This document shows positions 25,764 to 35,252 of a DNA stretch of 64,000 nt, piece by piece. The translations under genes were made by a program, and so were the position numbers. The DNA is from CAZVWH01 sp964631175 (GTDB lineage: Bacteria > Planctomycetota > Phycisphaerae > Sedimentisphaerales > Anaerobacaceae), in the NCBI GenBank assembly GCA_964631175.1, contig CAZVWH010000001.1, positions 1 to 64,000 of the forward strand, given 5' to 3'. Under the pieces are notes generated by a model. It saw only the letters and a list, made by a program, of their open reading frames with translations, did not search any database and was not told the origin of the DNA. Every line of letters starts with the position of its first letter. The stretch's first letter is position 1.

Positions 25764-27638
25764 TCATCTACGTTGAGGCGGGGTAGTTGTTGTAAATGTC
25801 CAGACTCCACCAGTCGTTATAGACCCATCGCTATCAACCTCATCGATGCGCCAGTAGTATGTAGTTCCATATTCCAACATTTCGAGCTCGAATTTAGTCG
25901 CAGTTTGATACATTGATACAAGCAACATATCATTAATGCTGGGGCCGAAGTAAACATTATGCCAGACGGCGTTTATGCCGGCGGTCCATCTCAACGTGAC
26001 ATCCCGAAGAACATTTTCAGCCTCTTTGGCAGGGTCTGGGTCGGTAGCCTTACTAAATAAATTTGGTTGTTGCTGCGGCGACAAACTGGCTTCTGCTGTA
26101 CCGCCGTATGCACCCATATTGATTCGTTCGCCATTAGGAAATCGTTCGAGGCCAACCGGCATGCCGAGATCACCCGCATCGATACACGGGCTGCTTTGCT
26201 GGTCTATGACCCAGCTTTGACTTATCGGGTCCCACCGCCCCGCCTGAGATTTCAAATGGTAATCACCATTCTCAGGATCGGCAAATAATGGTTCAATATC
26301 AATATTGCCTTCACTAGGCCAACCATTTTGTACATTGCTGTATGTAATCTCTACTGCTCCACTTGTACTTATACGCCCCCTTTCGCTTCTTACAATCCAT
26401 ATCTCGTCAGGCATATCAGCCCATAGAATACAGTTGACCAGTTTTGTAATACTATCCTGGATGCTTGAGATTGCCCCACCACCCGCCGTCGCAACGTTGG
26501 TACTGAAAGTGCAATTGAGCAAAGTTGTATGGCTATCATCGAGGCTCTCCATACCACCGCCGCTTCCGGCGGAATTGCCGCTGAATATGCAGTTGGTCAG
26601 ACTCGGCTGGCTTGTGTAGCGATTGTACATTCCACCGCCGCTTATCTGCGCCGAGTTTCCATTAAATATGCAGTTAAGCAGTGTCGGGGCGCTACTATCA
26701 TTGAACATCCCACCTCCGCTTCCTGTTGTCGTGTTGCCGCTGAACATACAGTCAGCTAACATTGGGTTACTATTAATGTTGTACATTCCACCGCCACTGT
26801 CACCTCCCCGATTATCAACAAATGTGCAATTGGTCAGTGTAGGGTTGCTTTCAGAATTGTACATCCCACCGCCGCTTCTCGGCGCTGTGTTCCCGCTGAA
26901 CGTACAGTTGAGCAGCACCGGATTACTGCTGTTGTTGTACATCCCGCCTCCACTTTCTACTGCCGCGTTTCCAGTAAATGTACAATTGATCAGAGCCGGA
27001 TTGCTCCTATCGTTGTACATCCCACCACCACCATAAGGAAGTGGGCCCTCGGCGTAACCACCACCGGTAATGGTTAAACCATCCAGTACGGCTGTCGCAT
27101 CGGTTCCGCTGGCTCTTACTACATGACAGCTATTGTCCCCGTAATTGGCGGAAACTGGGCTATCGTCGGCGTTAAGGTTGCCGCTTAGAATGCTTTTATA
27201 TTGGTTGATATCCCGGATATCAGGTCCCCCGCCTCGGCGGTTCAAGACCGCATAACCGCCTTTAACAGTTACACCGTTTATGAGTTGAAACGAAGCCGTA
27301 CGATCTCCGGGCATGATACCTATTCCTCGATCTGGAGTATAAATACCCTGAGCAACACGGATTTCCACCGGCTTCTCATAAAAATAGGCAAGCAATAAAG
27401 CATCCTGCAGGGAGTTGATAGCATGCGCCCAGCTTGAGCCAATATTTAATCCGTTTGCATTGACATCAACATAAATTATCGTTGGTGTACCAGATGGCTC
27501 AGGTATAGGTGTTTGTGCGGTGGCCATGGACATGGCCACTAAAAGAAACAGTACGCACAGAGACTCCACTATGGGATGTGGCGCAAGCCATGCTGCGCGC
27601 CTTGCGGCACATCTAACAAGATTTTCTTTCCCTCTCAT
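25764..27638 (-). CDS. Secreted beta-helix protein with GGGMYN repeats and FnIII-like end
   Basis: The 624-residue product has an extended basic leader (CAARRAAWLAPHP, encoded by a palindrome at 27577-27611), then a hydrophobic core ending in MATAQTP. About eight repeats of the type SGGGMYNNSSNPVLLNCTF build a parallel beta-helix, similar to polymorphic outer-membrane protein coils. The shared DYHLKSQAGRWDP and SPCIDAGD...NMGAYGGTAEAS module follows. It ends in a FnIII-like domain with VTLRWTAG and TTYYWRIDEVDSDG, without a dockerin. It is probably an extracellular adhesin or glycan-binding protein; no catalytic residues could be assigned. Confidence 0.83.
   Translation of the reverse strand: MRGKENLVRCAARRAAWLAPHPIVESLCVLFLLVAMSMATAQTPIPEPSGTPTIIYVDVNANGLNIGSSWAHAINSLQDALLLAYFYEKPVEIRVAQGIYTPDRGIGIMPGDRTASFQLINGVTVKGGYAVLNRRGGGPDIRDINQYKSILSGNLNADDSPVSANYGDNSCHVVRASGTDATAVLDGLTITGGGYAEGPLPYGGGGMYNDRSNPALINCTFTGNAAVESGGGMYNNSSNPVLLNCTFSGNTAPRSGGGMYNSESNPTLTNCTFVDNRGGDSGGGMYNINSNPMLADCMFSGNTTTGSGGGMFNDSSAPTLLNCIFNGNSAQISGGGMYNRYTSQPSLTNCIFSGNSAGSGGGMESLDDSHTTLLNCTFSTNVATAGGGAISSIQDSITKLVNCILWADMPDEIWIVRSERGRISTSGAVEITYSNVQNGWPSEGNIDIEPLFADPENGDYHLKSQAGRWDPISQSWVIDQQSSPCIDAGDLGMPVGLERFPNGERINMGAYGGTAEASLSPQQQPNLFSKATDPDPAKEAENVLRDVTLRWTAGINAVWHNVYFGPSINDMLLVSMYQTATKFELEMLEYGTTYYWRIDEVDSDGSITTGGVWTFTTTTPPQRR
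27577..27611. repeat. Palindrome inside the leader of a secreted protein
   Basis: TGTGGCGCAAGCC and GCCTTGCGGCACA are near-perfect inverted arms (11 of 13 positions). The element encodes CAARRAAWLAPHP just after the start codon. A related word TGTGGCTTGCGCCAC is in the repeat at 95-228. Confidence 0.6.
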
Positions 27639-27994
27639 TTTCCTGCCCTTTCAATAAAAATAATAAATATATAACGGCACTACGGACTACAATACCGTAG
27701 CGCATTTACGCCAAAAGGGTCGGTTCGGCGAATGCATACGCTCAAGGCTATATTCCAGATATTCTTGTTTTCCTGAGAAAAAACCCAAAGAAACTGCATT
27801 TTGGGCACGAAATCAGAAAAACCTCTCACTTTTCAAGAGCAGGCGTATTATAGATGATATTGAGGAATTATGATGACAAAACAAATTATAATATATTTTA
27901 GCCTGCTTATTCTTTTAGATTACATCTTAGTTGTAACTGTTCGCTTTTTTCAAGATTTTTTTACCTATTTCCATGAATTTTTTTCGGCTATCGC
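27639..27994. other. Intergenic region between beta-helix genes
   Basis: These 356 bases hold a small hairpin CTACGG...CCGTAG (about 27684-27704) and a long AT-rich tract that runs up to the next gene's stop codon. A 92-codon frame on the plus strand is antisense to the gene starting at 29569 and is not supported. Confidence 0.4.
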
Positions 27995-29569
27995 TCATAT
28001 CGATGTATTACTTTGCAGCCAGTGCAAGACCATAATCGCTAAATCTGCAAAATCAACTTTGCAGTCGCCGTTTATATCACCTGAGACAATCGTTTCACAA
28101 ACCGGTTCGTCGAAATATGATTTGCTGGCTTCGGCTGTTCCGCCGTAGGCTCCCATATTGACAATACCACCATTGGGAAATGGCTCTAAGCCGATTGGTG
28201 ACATCGGATTGCCTGCATCGATACAGGGACTTGTGACATCATCTTGAATCCAGCTTTCGCTTACGGGATCCCATCTTCCAGCTTGAGACTTCAAGTGGTA
28301 ATCACCATCAACCCAAACAGCATTTGGATCATTAGGTTCGGTAATCTTATTTGGGTCATTTACTTTAACCCAACGGCCTGGATCAACAAAACATGGATCG
28401 GTATCCATGTTACCGGTGCCCAGGTTGTGCCATTGGGCCGGCAGGAGACAGTAGTTGACGCTCACTTCCGTGTCGTCCGCGATTCCTTCGAGGACGATAG
28501 AAGTGTGCTGGAAGATACAGTTTTCGAGATAGGCTCCATGACCGGGTTTTCGACCGGGCAGATCGAGGTCGAAATAGATAGCTACGCCGGAGATATTGAC
28601 GGCGGTGTTGTTGGCAAAAGTCAGAAAGGCGCCGTTTTTGACTTGTGCAATATGCTGGGAGTTGATAAAGACATTGTGTGACAGCTCGTAGTGTTTCTCT
28701 GAACCGGCGGAGAGAATGTTGGCTTCGTCGGAGGCCTTATTGTACGAGTCGCGGACAAAGTTCATGAAGGTGTTGCCTTCGATGACCGCGTCACATTCGA
28801 GATCGAGTGCATCGTCACCACCACCCAAAAAGATATTATTACGAATATGAGGGATGGGATTGGGCCGGGCCGGCCCGTCGAAGTCAACGGCGTCGTTATG
28901 ACCTTTGTTGGTACCAAAGATGTTTTCCTCGATAATGAAATATCCGTTATCTGGAATACCGCTGCCCCAGATGTGTTCGCTGAGGTTATCGGTGCTCGGC
29001 GGCTCATCCGGGCCGAACATGTTCTCGAAGCTACAGTTGCGTACAATCAAGCTGGAGTCCAGCGTTCGGATGCGTCGTCGGGTGCAGTGATCGAAGGTCA
29101 CGTGTTCGACGAGCAATCGTGAATCCTGGAGGCCGACCATGCCGTCGTCCGTGCGGGCGTCTTCGAGAACGGCGTATCGAATGCGGTTGTCTTCCATCGT
29201 CTGGTCGAATTGAAGACCTCGCCAGTGGTGTCGTTCGAGCCCCCCGGTAAAGGCGATAGGCATCGTTTCGGTGCCTTCGGCAACCAGACGTCCCTGAATG
29301 ACGATCCTCGCGTTGGTGCCGAAGTGAACGCTTGTTCCGGCCATAATCGTCATTGTCACACCTGTGGGCACAATCAATTCGTCGGTAACTCGATAAGGAT
29401 TTTGCTGCGGTGTCCAGAAGGTATTCGTTTGGAGAGCTCCTTCGTAGCTGCTGTCGGTCTGGGCAGCCAAAGCTGGGCCATTCGTACGAAAAGCCGCTAT
29501 AAGAACAAAGATAAAGATGAGGGCAGTACGCAGCATGCCCCTATAGCTGGTTATTTGCCTGTGAAACAT
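27995..29569 (-). CDS. Secreted right-handed beta-helix protein with dockerin-like tail
   Basis: The 524-residue product has a normal signal peptide (LIFIFVLIAAFRTNGPALA). Beta-helix coils include DSRLLVEHVTFDHCTRRRI, SSLIVRNCSFENMF and DAVIEGNTFMNF, and NAVDF/DDALDL acidic turns may bind calcium. The shared module DYHLKSQAGRWDP, SPCIDAGNP and NMGAYGGTAEAS precedes GDINGDCKVDFADLAIMVLHWL, a single dockerin-like repeat. The three neighbouring beta-helix genes (23807, 25764, 27995) probably arose by duplication. The role is likely polysaccharide binding or cleavage at the surface; the substrate is unknown. Confidence 0.85.
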   Translation of the reverse strand: MFHRQITSYRGMLRTALIFIFVLIAAFRTNGPALAAQTDSSYEGALQTNTFWTPQQNPYRVTDELIVPTGVTMTIMAGTSVHFGTNARIVIQGRLVAEGTETMPIAFTGGLERHHWRGLQFDQTMEDNRIRYAVLEDARTDDGMVGLQDSRLLVEHVTFDHCTRRRIRTLDSSLIVRNCSFENMFGPDEPPSTDNLSEHIWGSGIPDNGYFIIEENIFGTNKGHNDAVDFDGPARPNPIPHIRNNIFLGGGDDALDLECDAVIEGNTFMNFVRDSYNKASDEANILSAGSEKHYELSHNVFINSQHIAQVKNGAFLTFANNTAVNISGVAIYFDLDLPGRKPGHGAYLENCIFQHTSIVLEGIADDTEVSVNYCLLPAQWHNLGTGNMDTDPCFVDPGRWVKVNDPNKITEPNDPNAVWVDGDYHLKSQAGRWDPVSESWIQDDVTSPCIDAGNPMSPIGLEPFPNGGIVNMGAYGGTAEASKSYFDEPVCETIVSGDINGDCKVDFADLAIMVLHWLQSNTSI

Positions 29570-29797
29570 TGCAATCTCTGTTAATCACCTATAAGCCGTC
29601 CGATGACATGTATTATACCAAAAAGATTGCTTTTCTGTAAGTTTATCTTACACCGGGCTGGCCGACTGTGGGGGCACACTAAGCTGAATTTTAGAAGCGC
29701 TGCGTTTTTGGGGGGTAGTAAAAGTATGCGATGGCCCTGTCATAGTCACATCATCCATCGTCCATACCCCCTTCGCTGACACTCTCCGCAGGACGCC

Positions 29798-31513
29798 TTA
29801 CAGCGGTTGCTCTGTATCCTGGCCCCTATCGCCGTTGACGTCATCAATCGGACATGTTATTTGCGGCTCAAGAACTATATGACAGACCGTAAGAGGACAA
29901 ATAATGTAAGAGAATGAATTATTAGTGATCTGTTCAATAGGTGCAATCTCCGATATATTCGGGCTGTTACTATCAAAAGCCCAGACCCCTGCAGATACAT
30001 AGTTCGTTGTGCTATTTATAGAAAATGCCCCATTTATCGAATAATCCAAATTCTTGTTTATTACTATAAGATGCAGCTCTGAATCATTGACATCGAATAC
30101 CGAAGCATAAATAGAGCTGTTCTGCTTATCACTCATCTGCGATTTGATCCTAATATCACCAAAAGTGGAATTGTTACAGTCGTAGTTTCTATATATTTTG
30201 TAAGCAGCGCTAACGAAACTTCCGTCATCACCCCAATAGTTGGACATGTACAGGTCGAACTTTCCGAAGATTCCAAGCACATCCGCCATTGCGACACCGC
30301 CTGAAATATGCTCCGGTGCACCGTAATAAAATTCGGTAATGGCAAGCTTAGTGCCGGGGTAATATGTGTTAATGGAATCCTGTATTTTCGGCAAAATAGG
30401 TAGATAAGACCTTCGCCACTGACCTATCCAGCTATCTTCGTAATAACCTGCATCCCAGAGCGTTCTCGGTGCCTGCATACGAGCTTCTGCATTTTCTCTG
30501 GAGTAAGAGGCAAGGGAATCTGTTATCCTGTTACCGCCGCCTCTTGCCTCCGGATACCAGTGCACATCAAGGACATCAAGCAGCCTTCTTCCTTGTACAT
30601 CTGAGGCCTGACACATCTGGTCAAGATAGTAGTCAATAAACCAGCCGCATCTACCTTTAACGCTGTTCCAGTCGGGCGCGCTTTGAAGGCTCTCATAAGC
30701 ACTAAAGCCATAGAGCACCGGTCCAAAAACTTCAGCATTAGGCTCTATGTTCTTTACAGCCGATGCCAGAGCAACAGACCTGTTAATGAGCTCCTGACAC
30801 TGGGTCTGATTTGGGTGAATTCTTGGATGCGTATAGGGCCACAAGGCAGGCTCATTGTCAAGTGAGTAGCCTTTGACGCCGTTCGGCGTAGAGGCATTAC
30901 CATAGATAGATACAAGAAAATTAACACACTCATCCATATACACACAATTATCCGTTAAATCCGGCTTGTCTGGTGGATCACAAAATAACGTCGGCTTTAC
31001 ATAAATGACCTCTTTCCACCTGTAAGAAGGAGCACTTTGTTGTTCCGTTACTGAGCCGTTCTTGTCGGCTGAGACATAACCAGCCATCTGAAGCGTGACA
31101 AGAGAATACACTCCTGCCTGTATGCATGAATCCTGGAAGCTGGTCAGAACAATCCCCGGAATTGTTCTTTGCTGCTGTGGTAAATCGCGGACGAGATACT
31201 GGTCACTATAATGGTACCAGTCCGAGCCGGCGTTTGAATAATTGTTCTCCCAGTTGTAACCTGTAAGGCGATTGCCGCCGATGCGTCTTGATGCCAGGTT
31301 CTCATCCTCACCGAGAGCGAAATTAGAGCCATAGATATATGGGCTAATCGGCGCCCTGTCTACAACAGTATTAACATCAAATGTCACATTCAAATCAGCC
31401 CATAAGCTGCCTTGAAAAGCAAAAAATAAGATTATAATTCCGAACAAGAAACCTCTTTTCATAGATGTATCTGCTAAACATGGAAAAGCCAATGCGATAT
31501 TTGCTTGTTTCAT
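29798..31513 (-). CDS. GH44-family endoglucanase-like enzyme
   Basis: This 571-residue secreted protein matches glycoside hydrolase family 44, whose members are endo-beta-1,4-glucanases, xyloglucanases or mannanases. RRIGGNRLTGYNWENNYSN is the family's N-terminal hallmark. Glu221 in SLDNEPALW is the predicted acid/base and Glu394 in ITEFYYG the nucleophile. ATG at 31513 has AAGGAGGA upstream; an internal ATG at residue 18 directly precedes the hydrophobic core but lacks a ribosome site. The C terminus, CPIDDVNGDRGQDTEQPL, looks like the start of a dockerin repeat cut short by a stop codon. The 228 bases upstream of its neighbour hold repeat words. Confidence 0.88.
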   Translation of the reverse strand: MKQANIALAFPCLADTSMKRGFLFGIIILFFAFQGSLWADLNVTFDVNTVVDRAPISPYIYGSNFALGEDENLASRRIGGNRLTGYNWENNYSNAGSDWYHYSDQYLVRDLPQQQRTIPGIVLTSFQDSCIQAGVYSLVTLQMAGYVSADKNGSVTEQQSAPSYRWKEVIYVKPTLFCDPPDKPDLTDNCVYMDECVNFLVSIYGNASTPNGVKGYSLDNEPALWPYTHPRIHPNQTQCQELINRSVALASAVKNIEPNAEVFGPVLYGFSAYESLQSAPDWNSVKGRCGWFIDYYLDQMCQASDVQGRRLLDVLDVHWYPEARGGGNRITDSLASYSRENAEARMQAPRTLWDAGYYEDSWIGQWRRSYLPILPKIQDSINTYYPGTKLAITEFYYGAPEHISGGVAMADVLGIFGKFDLYMSNYWGDDGSFVSAAYKIYRNYDCNNSTFGDIRIKSQMSDKQNSSIYASVFDVNDSELHLIVINKNLDYSINGAFSINSTTNYVSAGVWAFDSNSPNISEIAPIEQITNNSFSYIICPLTVCHIVLEPQITCPIDDVNGDRGQDTEQPL

Positions 31514-31720
31514 TTCTGAATCCTCCTTCTCGTCGAGTAACTAAAAATCAACACTATTGAGAGCTACGAGAATGAAGTATAAAGCATCACCGTGGTTTAT
31601 ACACTATCATATTATACTTTGCCGTGCAATAAAATTAAAAGATTCCATCCCTTTAGCCGTGCTTGATGTATCGTGTGTCATGTGCAAAACGCGATACACA
31701 GTACATAATACAAATTTGTC

Positions 31721-33451
31721 TTACTTGGGTCTTTTGGTTTTAATCCAAGCTTTGAGTTTTGCTTTTGAAAGAGTGTTAAGAACATCGTCCTTTGTAGCCC
31801 AGCCTCTGGCTGCGGTCGCAACGCCGAAATCCATCAAGCCAAGGCCGTCAACGTTATGAGCATCGGTGCCGATAGCTAATTTAACACCCGCCTCAATGGC
31901 CATCTTACAATGGACGTCCTTCAAGTCCAGGCGGTACGGATTTGCGTTTACTTCCAATGCAGTATGCGTCTGCGCAGCATGTTTGATTACAGCGGCTATA
32001 TCAATATCCATCGGCTCACGCTGACCAAGGAGTCTGCCCGTCGGGTGAGCAATGCAGTTTACATAAGGATTATCCATTGCTCTTAATGTTCGAGTAGTTA
32101 CTTTTTCTCGTGAGCTGCCCATTCCGGAATGTATCGAAGCTATCACAAAATCCAGATCGGCAAGTAGTTTATTATCGAAATCCAGAGAGCTGTCGGCCAA
32201 GATGTCAACCTCGGATCCCGCTAAGATAGTTATGCCTTTTAGTTTTTCGTTGAGTTTATGAATTTCTTTAATTTGTTGAGATAACCGCTTAGGGGATAGG
32301 CCGTTGGCAATCGCTGAAGATTTTGAATGGTCGGTAATACAGATGAACTTATAGCCTAAGTCCCGTGCTGCTGTGGCCATATCGGAAATGCTGCAATTGC
32401 CATCCGATGCGTTTGTGTGGGCATGGAAGTCGCCCTTAATATCTTCCAGCTTGATTGGCTCAGGCAGGTGGTGGCTTCTTGCTGCTTCGACCTCGCCGCG
32501 GTCCTCACGTAAAAGCGGGTCTATATAATCAAGGCCGAGCTTTTTATAGATTTCTTCCTCAACCGGACCTGCAATCATTTTGTCATTCTTGAAGAGCCCA
32601 TATTCATTGAGCTTGCACTTTGCCTTTATGGCGATTTCTCGTAAGCGTACGTTATGTTGCTTTGAGCCGGTGAAGTATTGCGCCGCCGCACCAAAACTTT
32701 TCCGAGGCACCACCCGCACATCGACATGCACTGGAGCTGTTCCCGTTTGAATAATAGCTGAGCCTTTAGTAGGACCTGACGCGAGAACCTCCTGGACGAA
32801 ATCTGCGCCGGTAAATTCCTGAATGATTTGCTCGCCTGTGTCAGCAGCAACAAGGATGTCAACGTCACCGATTGTTTCAGCTCGGCGTCGCAGTGAGCCT
32901 GCAGATTGGATTTTTTCGATGCCGGGCTGTTTTTGAAGAAATGCGCAGACCATATCTGCTGCTTCCATCGCCTGGTCGAGGCGGATTCGGCCGGTGGACT
33001 TTTCAAGAAATTCGATGCCTTTTGCAATTGCTGCCGCTTTCTTCTCGCCAAAGCCGGGTAGATCTGCAACAGAGCCATTCCGAATAGCATTTTTCAGCTC
33101 ATCAATGCTTGTGACATTTATTTTTTCATAGACCGCTTTTACGCCTTTTGGCCCCATACCCGGTATAGTGAGCAGCTCCAGCAAAGATGACGGTATCTTT
33201 TTTAGCAGTTCCTGATGCACAGTTATAGTGCCGGTTTTTATAAACTGCTCGATCTTGGCCAGGCTTGATTTTCCAATGCCGGGTATTTCTGCCAACCGGC
33301 CGGTCGTCAGAAGAGTCTCGACATCGGTGGGCATATCAGAGATAATGCGTGCGACTTTTCGGTATGTATTGATGCGGAAACGGTCCTCGCCGACTATCTC
33401 CATGATATCGGCCATTTGGTTAAAAAGTACACTGAGGACTGCATTTTTCAT
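31721..33451 (-). CDS. polX: DNA polymerase/3'-5' exonuclease PolX
   Basis: This family-X repair polymerase fills short gaps and carries a C-terminal PHP exonuclease. The 576-residue product has helix-hairpin-helix motifs ([48 protein letters not shown]), a palm with [17 protein letters not shown] (catalytic Asp pair), and a PHP domain with [28 protein letters not shown] and GTDAHN. ATG at 33451 is chosen over one 21 bases upstream because family members start close to [13 protein letters not shown]; there is no strong ribosome site for either. It is a single gene, typical of planctomycetes and Bacilli. Confidence 0.95.
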   Translation of the reverse strand: MKNAVLSVLFNQMADIMEIVGEDRFRINTYRKVARIISDMPTDVETLLTTGRLAEIPGIGKSSLAKIEQFIKTGTITVHQELLKKIPSSLLELLTIPGMGPKGVKAVYEKINVTSIDELKNAIRNGSVADLPGFGEKKAAAIAKGIEFLEKSTGRIRLDQAMEAADMVCAFLQKQPGIEKIQSAGSLRRRAETIGDVDILVAADTGEQIIQEFTGADFVQEVLASGPTKGSAIIQTGTAPVHVDVRVVPRKSFGAAAQYFTGSKQHNVRLREIAIKAKCKLNEYGLFKNDKMIAGPVEEEIYKKLGLDYIDPLLREDRGEVEAARSHHLPEPIKLEDIKGDFHAHTNASDGNCSISDMATAARDLGYKFICITDHSKSSAIANGLSPKRLSQQIKEIHKLNEKLKGITILAGSEVDILADSSLDFDNKLLADLDFVIASIHSGMGSSREKVTTRTLRAMDNPYVNCIAHPTGRLLGQREPMDIDIAAVIKHAAQTHTALEVNANPYRLDLKDVHCKMAIEAGVKLAIGTDAHNVDGLGLMDFGVATAARGWATKDDVLNTLSKAKLKAWIKTKRPK

Positions 33452-33594
33452 ATATCTTATTATACGACTCAAAACCTAATAAGAAAGCTATCAAATAGAA
33501 AAAACAAATACTTAAAAAGGCCTAATAATTTTTTGCAGCATTATTTTACTGCTTATGCTTGACAAGTTTAATCGAACACTCTAATTTCTGCGTT

Positions 33595-34248
33595 ATGAAC
33601 AAGCTAAAACAATTGCTACCAAAAAAATTGATAACTAACAGCTTTCATAAATTGTATTATTACTCGAGAAAAACCACCTGGAATAGTACATCCTGGCTGG
33701 GCTTGCCTATAAGCAAGTGTCCGTTGGATTTGTGGACTTACCAGGAAATAATCTTTGAGGTTCAGCCGGATGTCATAATTGAGACAGGCACAGGCTCCGG
33801 CGGCAGCACTTTATTTTTTGCTTCGCTTTGTGAGTTGACGAATAAGGGCAAAGTCATAAGCATAGAGCTTGGAGACATGTCAGACAAACCTCAGCACAAA
33901 AGAATTACTTACTTGCTCGGCTCATCCACATCGAAAGAAATCCTGCAACAAGTCCAACAGCTAATAAGCGATGATAAGAAGGTGCTCGTTAATCTTGATT
34001 CCGAGCACACCAAAAAACACGTTTTGGAGGAACTGAAGCTCTATAGCAAGTTAGTGACTGTCGGTAGTTACATCATCGTTGAAGATACCAACATAGGAGG
34101 ACATCCCGTAAAACCAGATTACTATCCCGGCCCGATGGAAGCCGTAAAGGAATTCCTGAAAACGAATTCTGATTTCATTATAGATAAGAACAGAGAAAAA
34201 TTTTACCTGACTTTCAACCCAAACGGCTATCTCAAAAGAGTGAAATAA
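33595..34248 (+). CDS. CmcI-like (cephalosporin hydroxylase family) methyltransferase
   Basis: ATG at 33595 gives 217 residues. The Rossmann-like core has VIIETGTGSGGSTLFFA (SAM-binding), VISIELGD, and VNLDSEHTKKHVLEEL. SYIIVEDTNIGGHP followed by PGPMEAV matches the CmcI/rhamnosyl O-methyltransferase family (PF04989). Members methylate sugar hydroxyls or small molecules. The exact substrate is unknown. An upstream TTG at 33559 would extend it by 12 residues without a clear ribosome site. The gene is convergent with the DUF2905 gene and shows no operon partners. Confidence 0.85.
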   Translation: MNKLKQLLPKKLITNSFHKLYYYSRKTTWNSTSWLGLPISKCPLDLWTYQEIIFEVQPDVIIETGTGSGGSTLFFASLCELTNKGKVISIELGDMSDKPQHKRITYLLGSSTSKEILQQVQQLISDDKKVLVNLDSEHTKKHVLEELKLYSKLVTVGSYIIVEDTNIGGHPVKPDYYPGPMEAVKEFLKTNSDFIIDKNREKFYLTFNPNGYLKRVK

Positions 34249-34299
34249 AATAGTCTATTTAGAAACTCACAACCTATCACCGGTCCAAAAACAACACAA

Positions 34300-34530
34300 T
34301 CACCTGCGGAAATAGTGAATGAGCCACAAGATAAGCGTGAGCACAATTGAGATTATTATACAGCTTGCTATCGGCAAATAGATACGCCAGTTTTTGCCGC
34401 CGAACTGCAAATCGCCGGGCAATTTAAATAGGCCTATCTTGCCAAGCACTATCATAAATACTCCCAACAGCACTACAATAACACCGGCGGCAATTAACCA
34501 CTTACCGATTTGTTGCGGACCAAAATCCAT
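34300..34530 (-). CDS. DUF2905 small membrane protein
   Basis: This 76-residue protein has two membrane helices flanking the hallmark GLFKLPGDLQFGGKNWRIYLP. DUF2905 proteins are widespread and of unknown function, often near holliday-junction or queuosine genes; neither is present here. ATG at 34530 gives MDFGPQQIGKWLI, the standard start. Confidence 0.9.
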   Translation of the reverse strand: MDFGPQQIGKWLIAAGVIVVLLGVFMIVLGKIGLFKLPGDLQFGGKNWRIYLPIASCIIISIVLTLILWLIHYFRR

Positions 34531-34597
34531 ACTTGACTTTCTGATACACAGTTTGGTCAACTCGAAGTGATCGTTCTGTGTTCACCATCTCTGTCCA

Positions 34598-35083
34598 TTA
34601 TAGGTGGCTTTCCCTATTATTTACAGGCCACACTCTTTTCCCTATAGATTTGAATTTAGATATTCCTAATGCACCACGCTCATTTCTTGCCTTTGAACCC
34701 GGTCGCAAAAGTGCCTCAGTTACAGAAGCTCGATCTGCCTCAAATATTTCAATCGGCTCTAAATCTTCATCTAATAGAACAAGAACTACAATATCCCAGT
34801 CTTTATCCAACTGGATTCTTCCAATTCTCGCACCAGGGTTTGCCTTTTGAGGAAGGCTTCTTCCTTTAATCTGTACCTTAATTTCCTTGTTATATTGCTT
34901 CTTTATTGCATCATATCCCGCCTGCCTTGCCTCAGTCAATTCAAGATTTAGCAACTTTGCAGCAGTGAACTCAGCTATTTCACCGGTGATTCCAAGAGGT
35001 TTTCCGGTTAGTTTTTTATAGCGCTTTGCTACCTTCTTGGCGTCTTCTAAAACAGATTCAATCTCATACATATTAAGCATCAA
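34598..35083 (-). CDS. DUF6998-like protein, possible nuclease-like fold
   Basis: This 161-residue protein resembles the DUF6998 family. It shows GEIAEFTAAKLLNLEL, then GYDAI, then KVQIKGRSL. This Glu, Asp, and Gln-x-Lys spacing is reminiscent of PD-(D/E)XK nuclease-like folds; this is an inference without structural comparison. The latter half has LDKDWDIVVLVLLDEDLEPIEIF and a conserved ending RGALGISKFK. Similar proteins are often solitary or near defence genes. Here its neighbours are DUF2905 and a GH43 gene, so no function can be assigned. Confidence 0.7.
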   Translation of the reverse strand: MMLNMYEIESVLEDAKKVAKRYKKLTGKPLGITGEIAEFTAAKLLNLELTEARQAGYDAIKKQYNKEIKVQIKGRSLPQKANPGARIGRIQLDKDWDIVVLVLLDEDLEPIEIFEADRASVTEALLRPGSKARNERGALGISKFKSIGKRVWPVNNRESHL

Positions 35084-35252
35084 TTATCCTCAAACTTCTG
35101 GTAATTATTTCGGCGCAGTGCCAAACTGAAGTTGTCAATTCTTTCTCGTACCTATTTTTGCCAAGATTCGGGAAGAAGGCAAGACATAAAATACCGCTCG
35201 CGACTCATGAACAGTAACTCAAGAGACGAGGAACGAGCGGCTTCACACGAAT

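Noticed and set aside
28244..28681. Plus-strand frame of 145 codons
   Set aside because: It is antisense to the beta-helix gene with no ribosome site or recognisable protein.
32626..33090. Minus-strand frame of 154 codons within polX
   Set aside because: It is an alternative frame of the intact polX gene.
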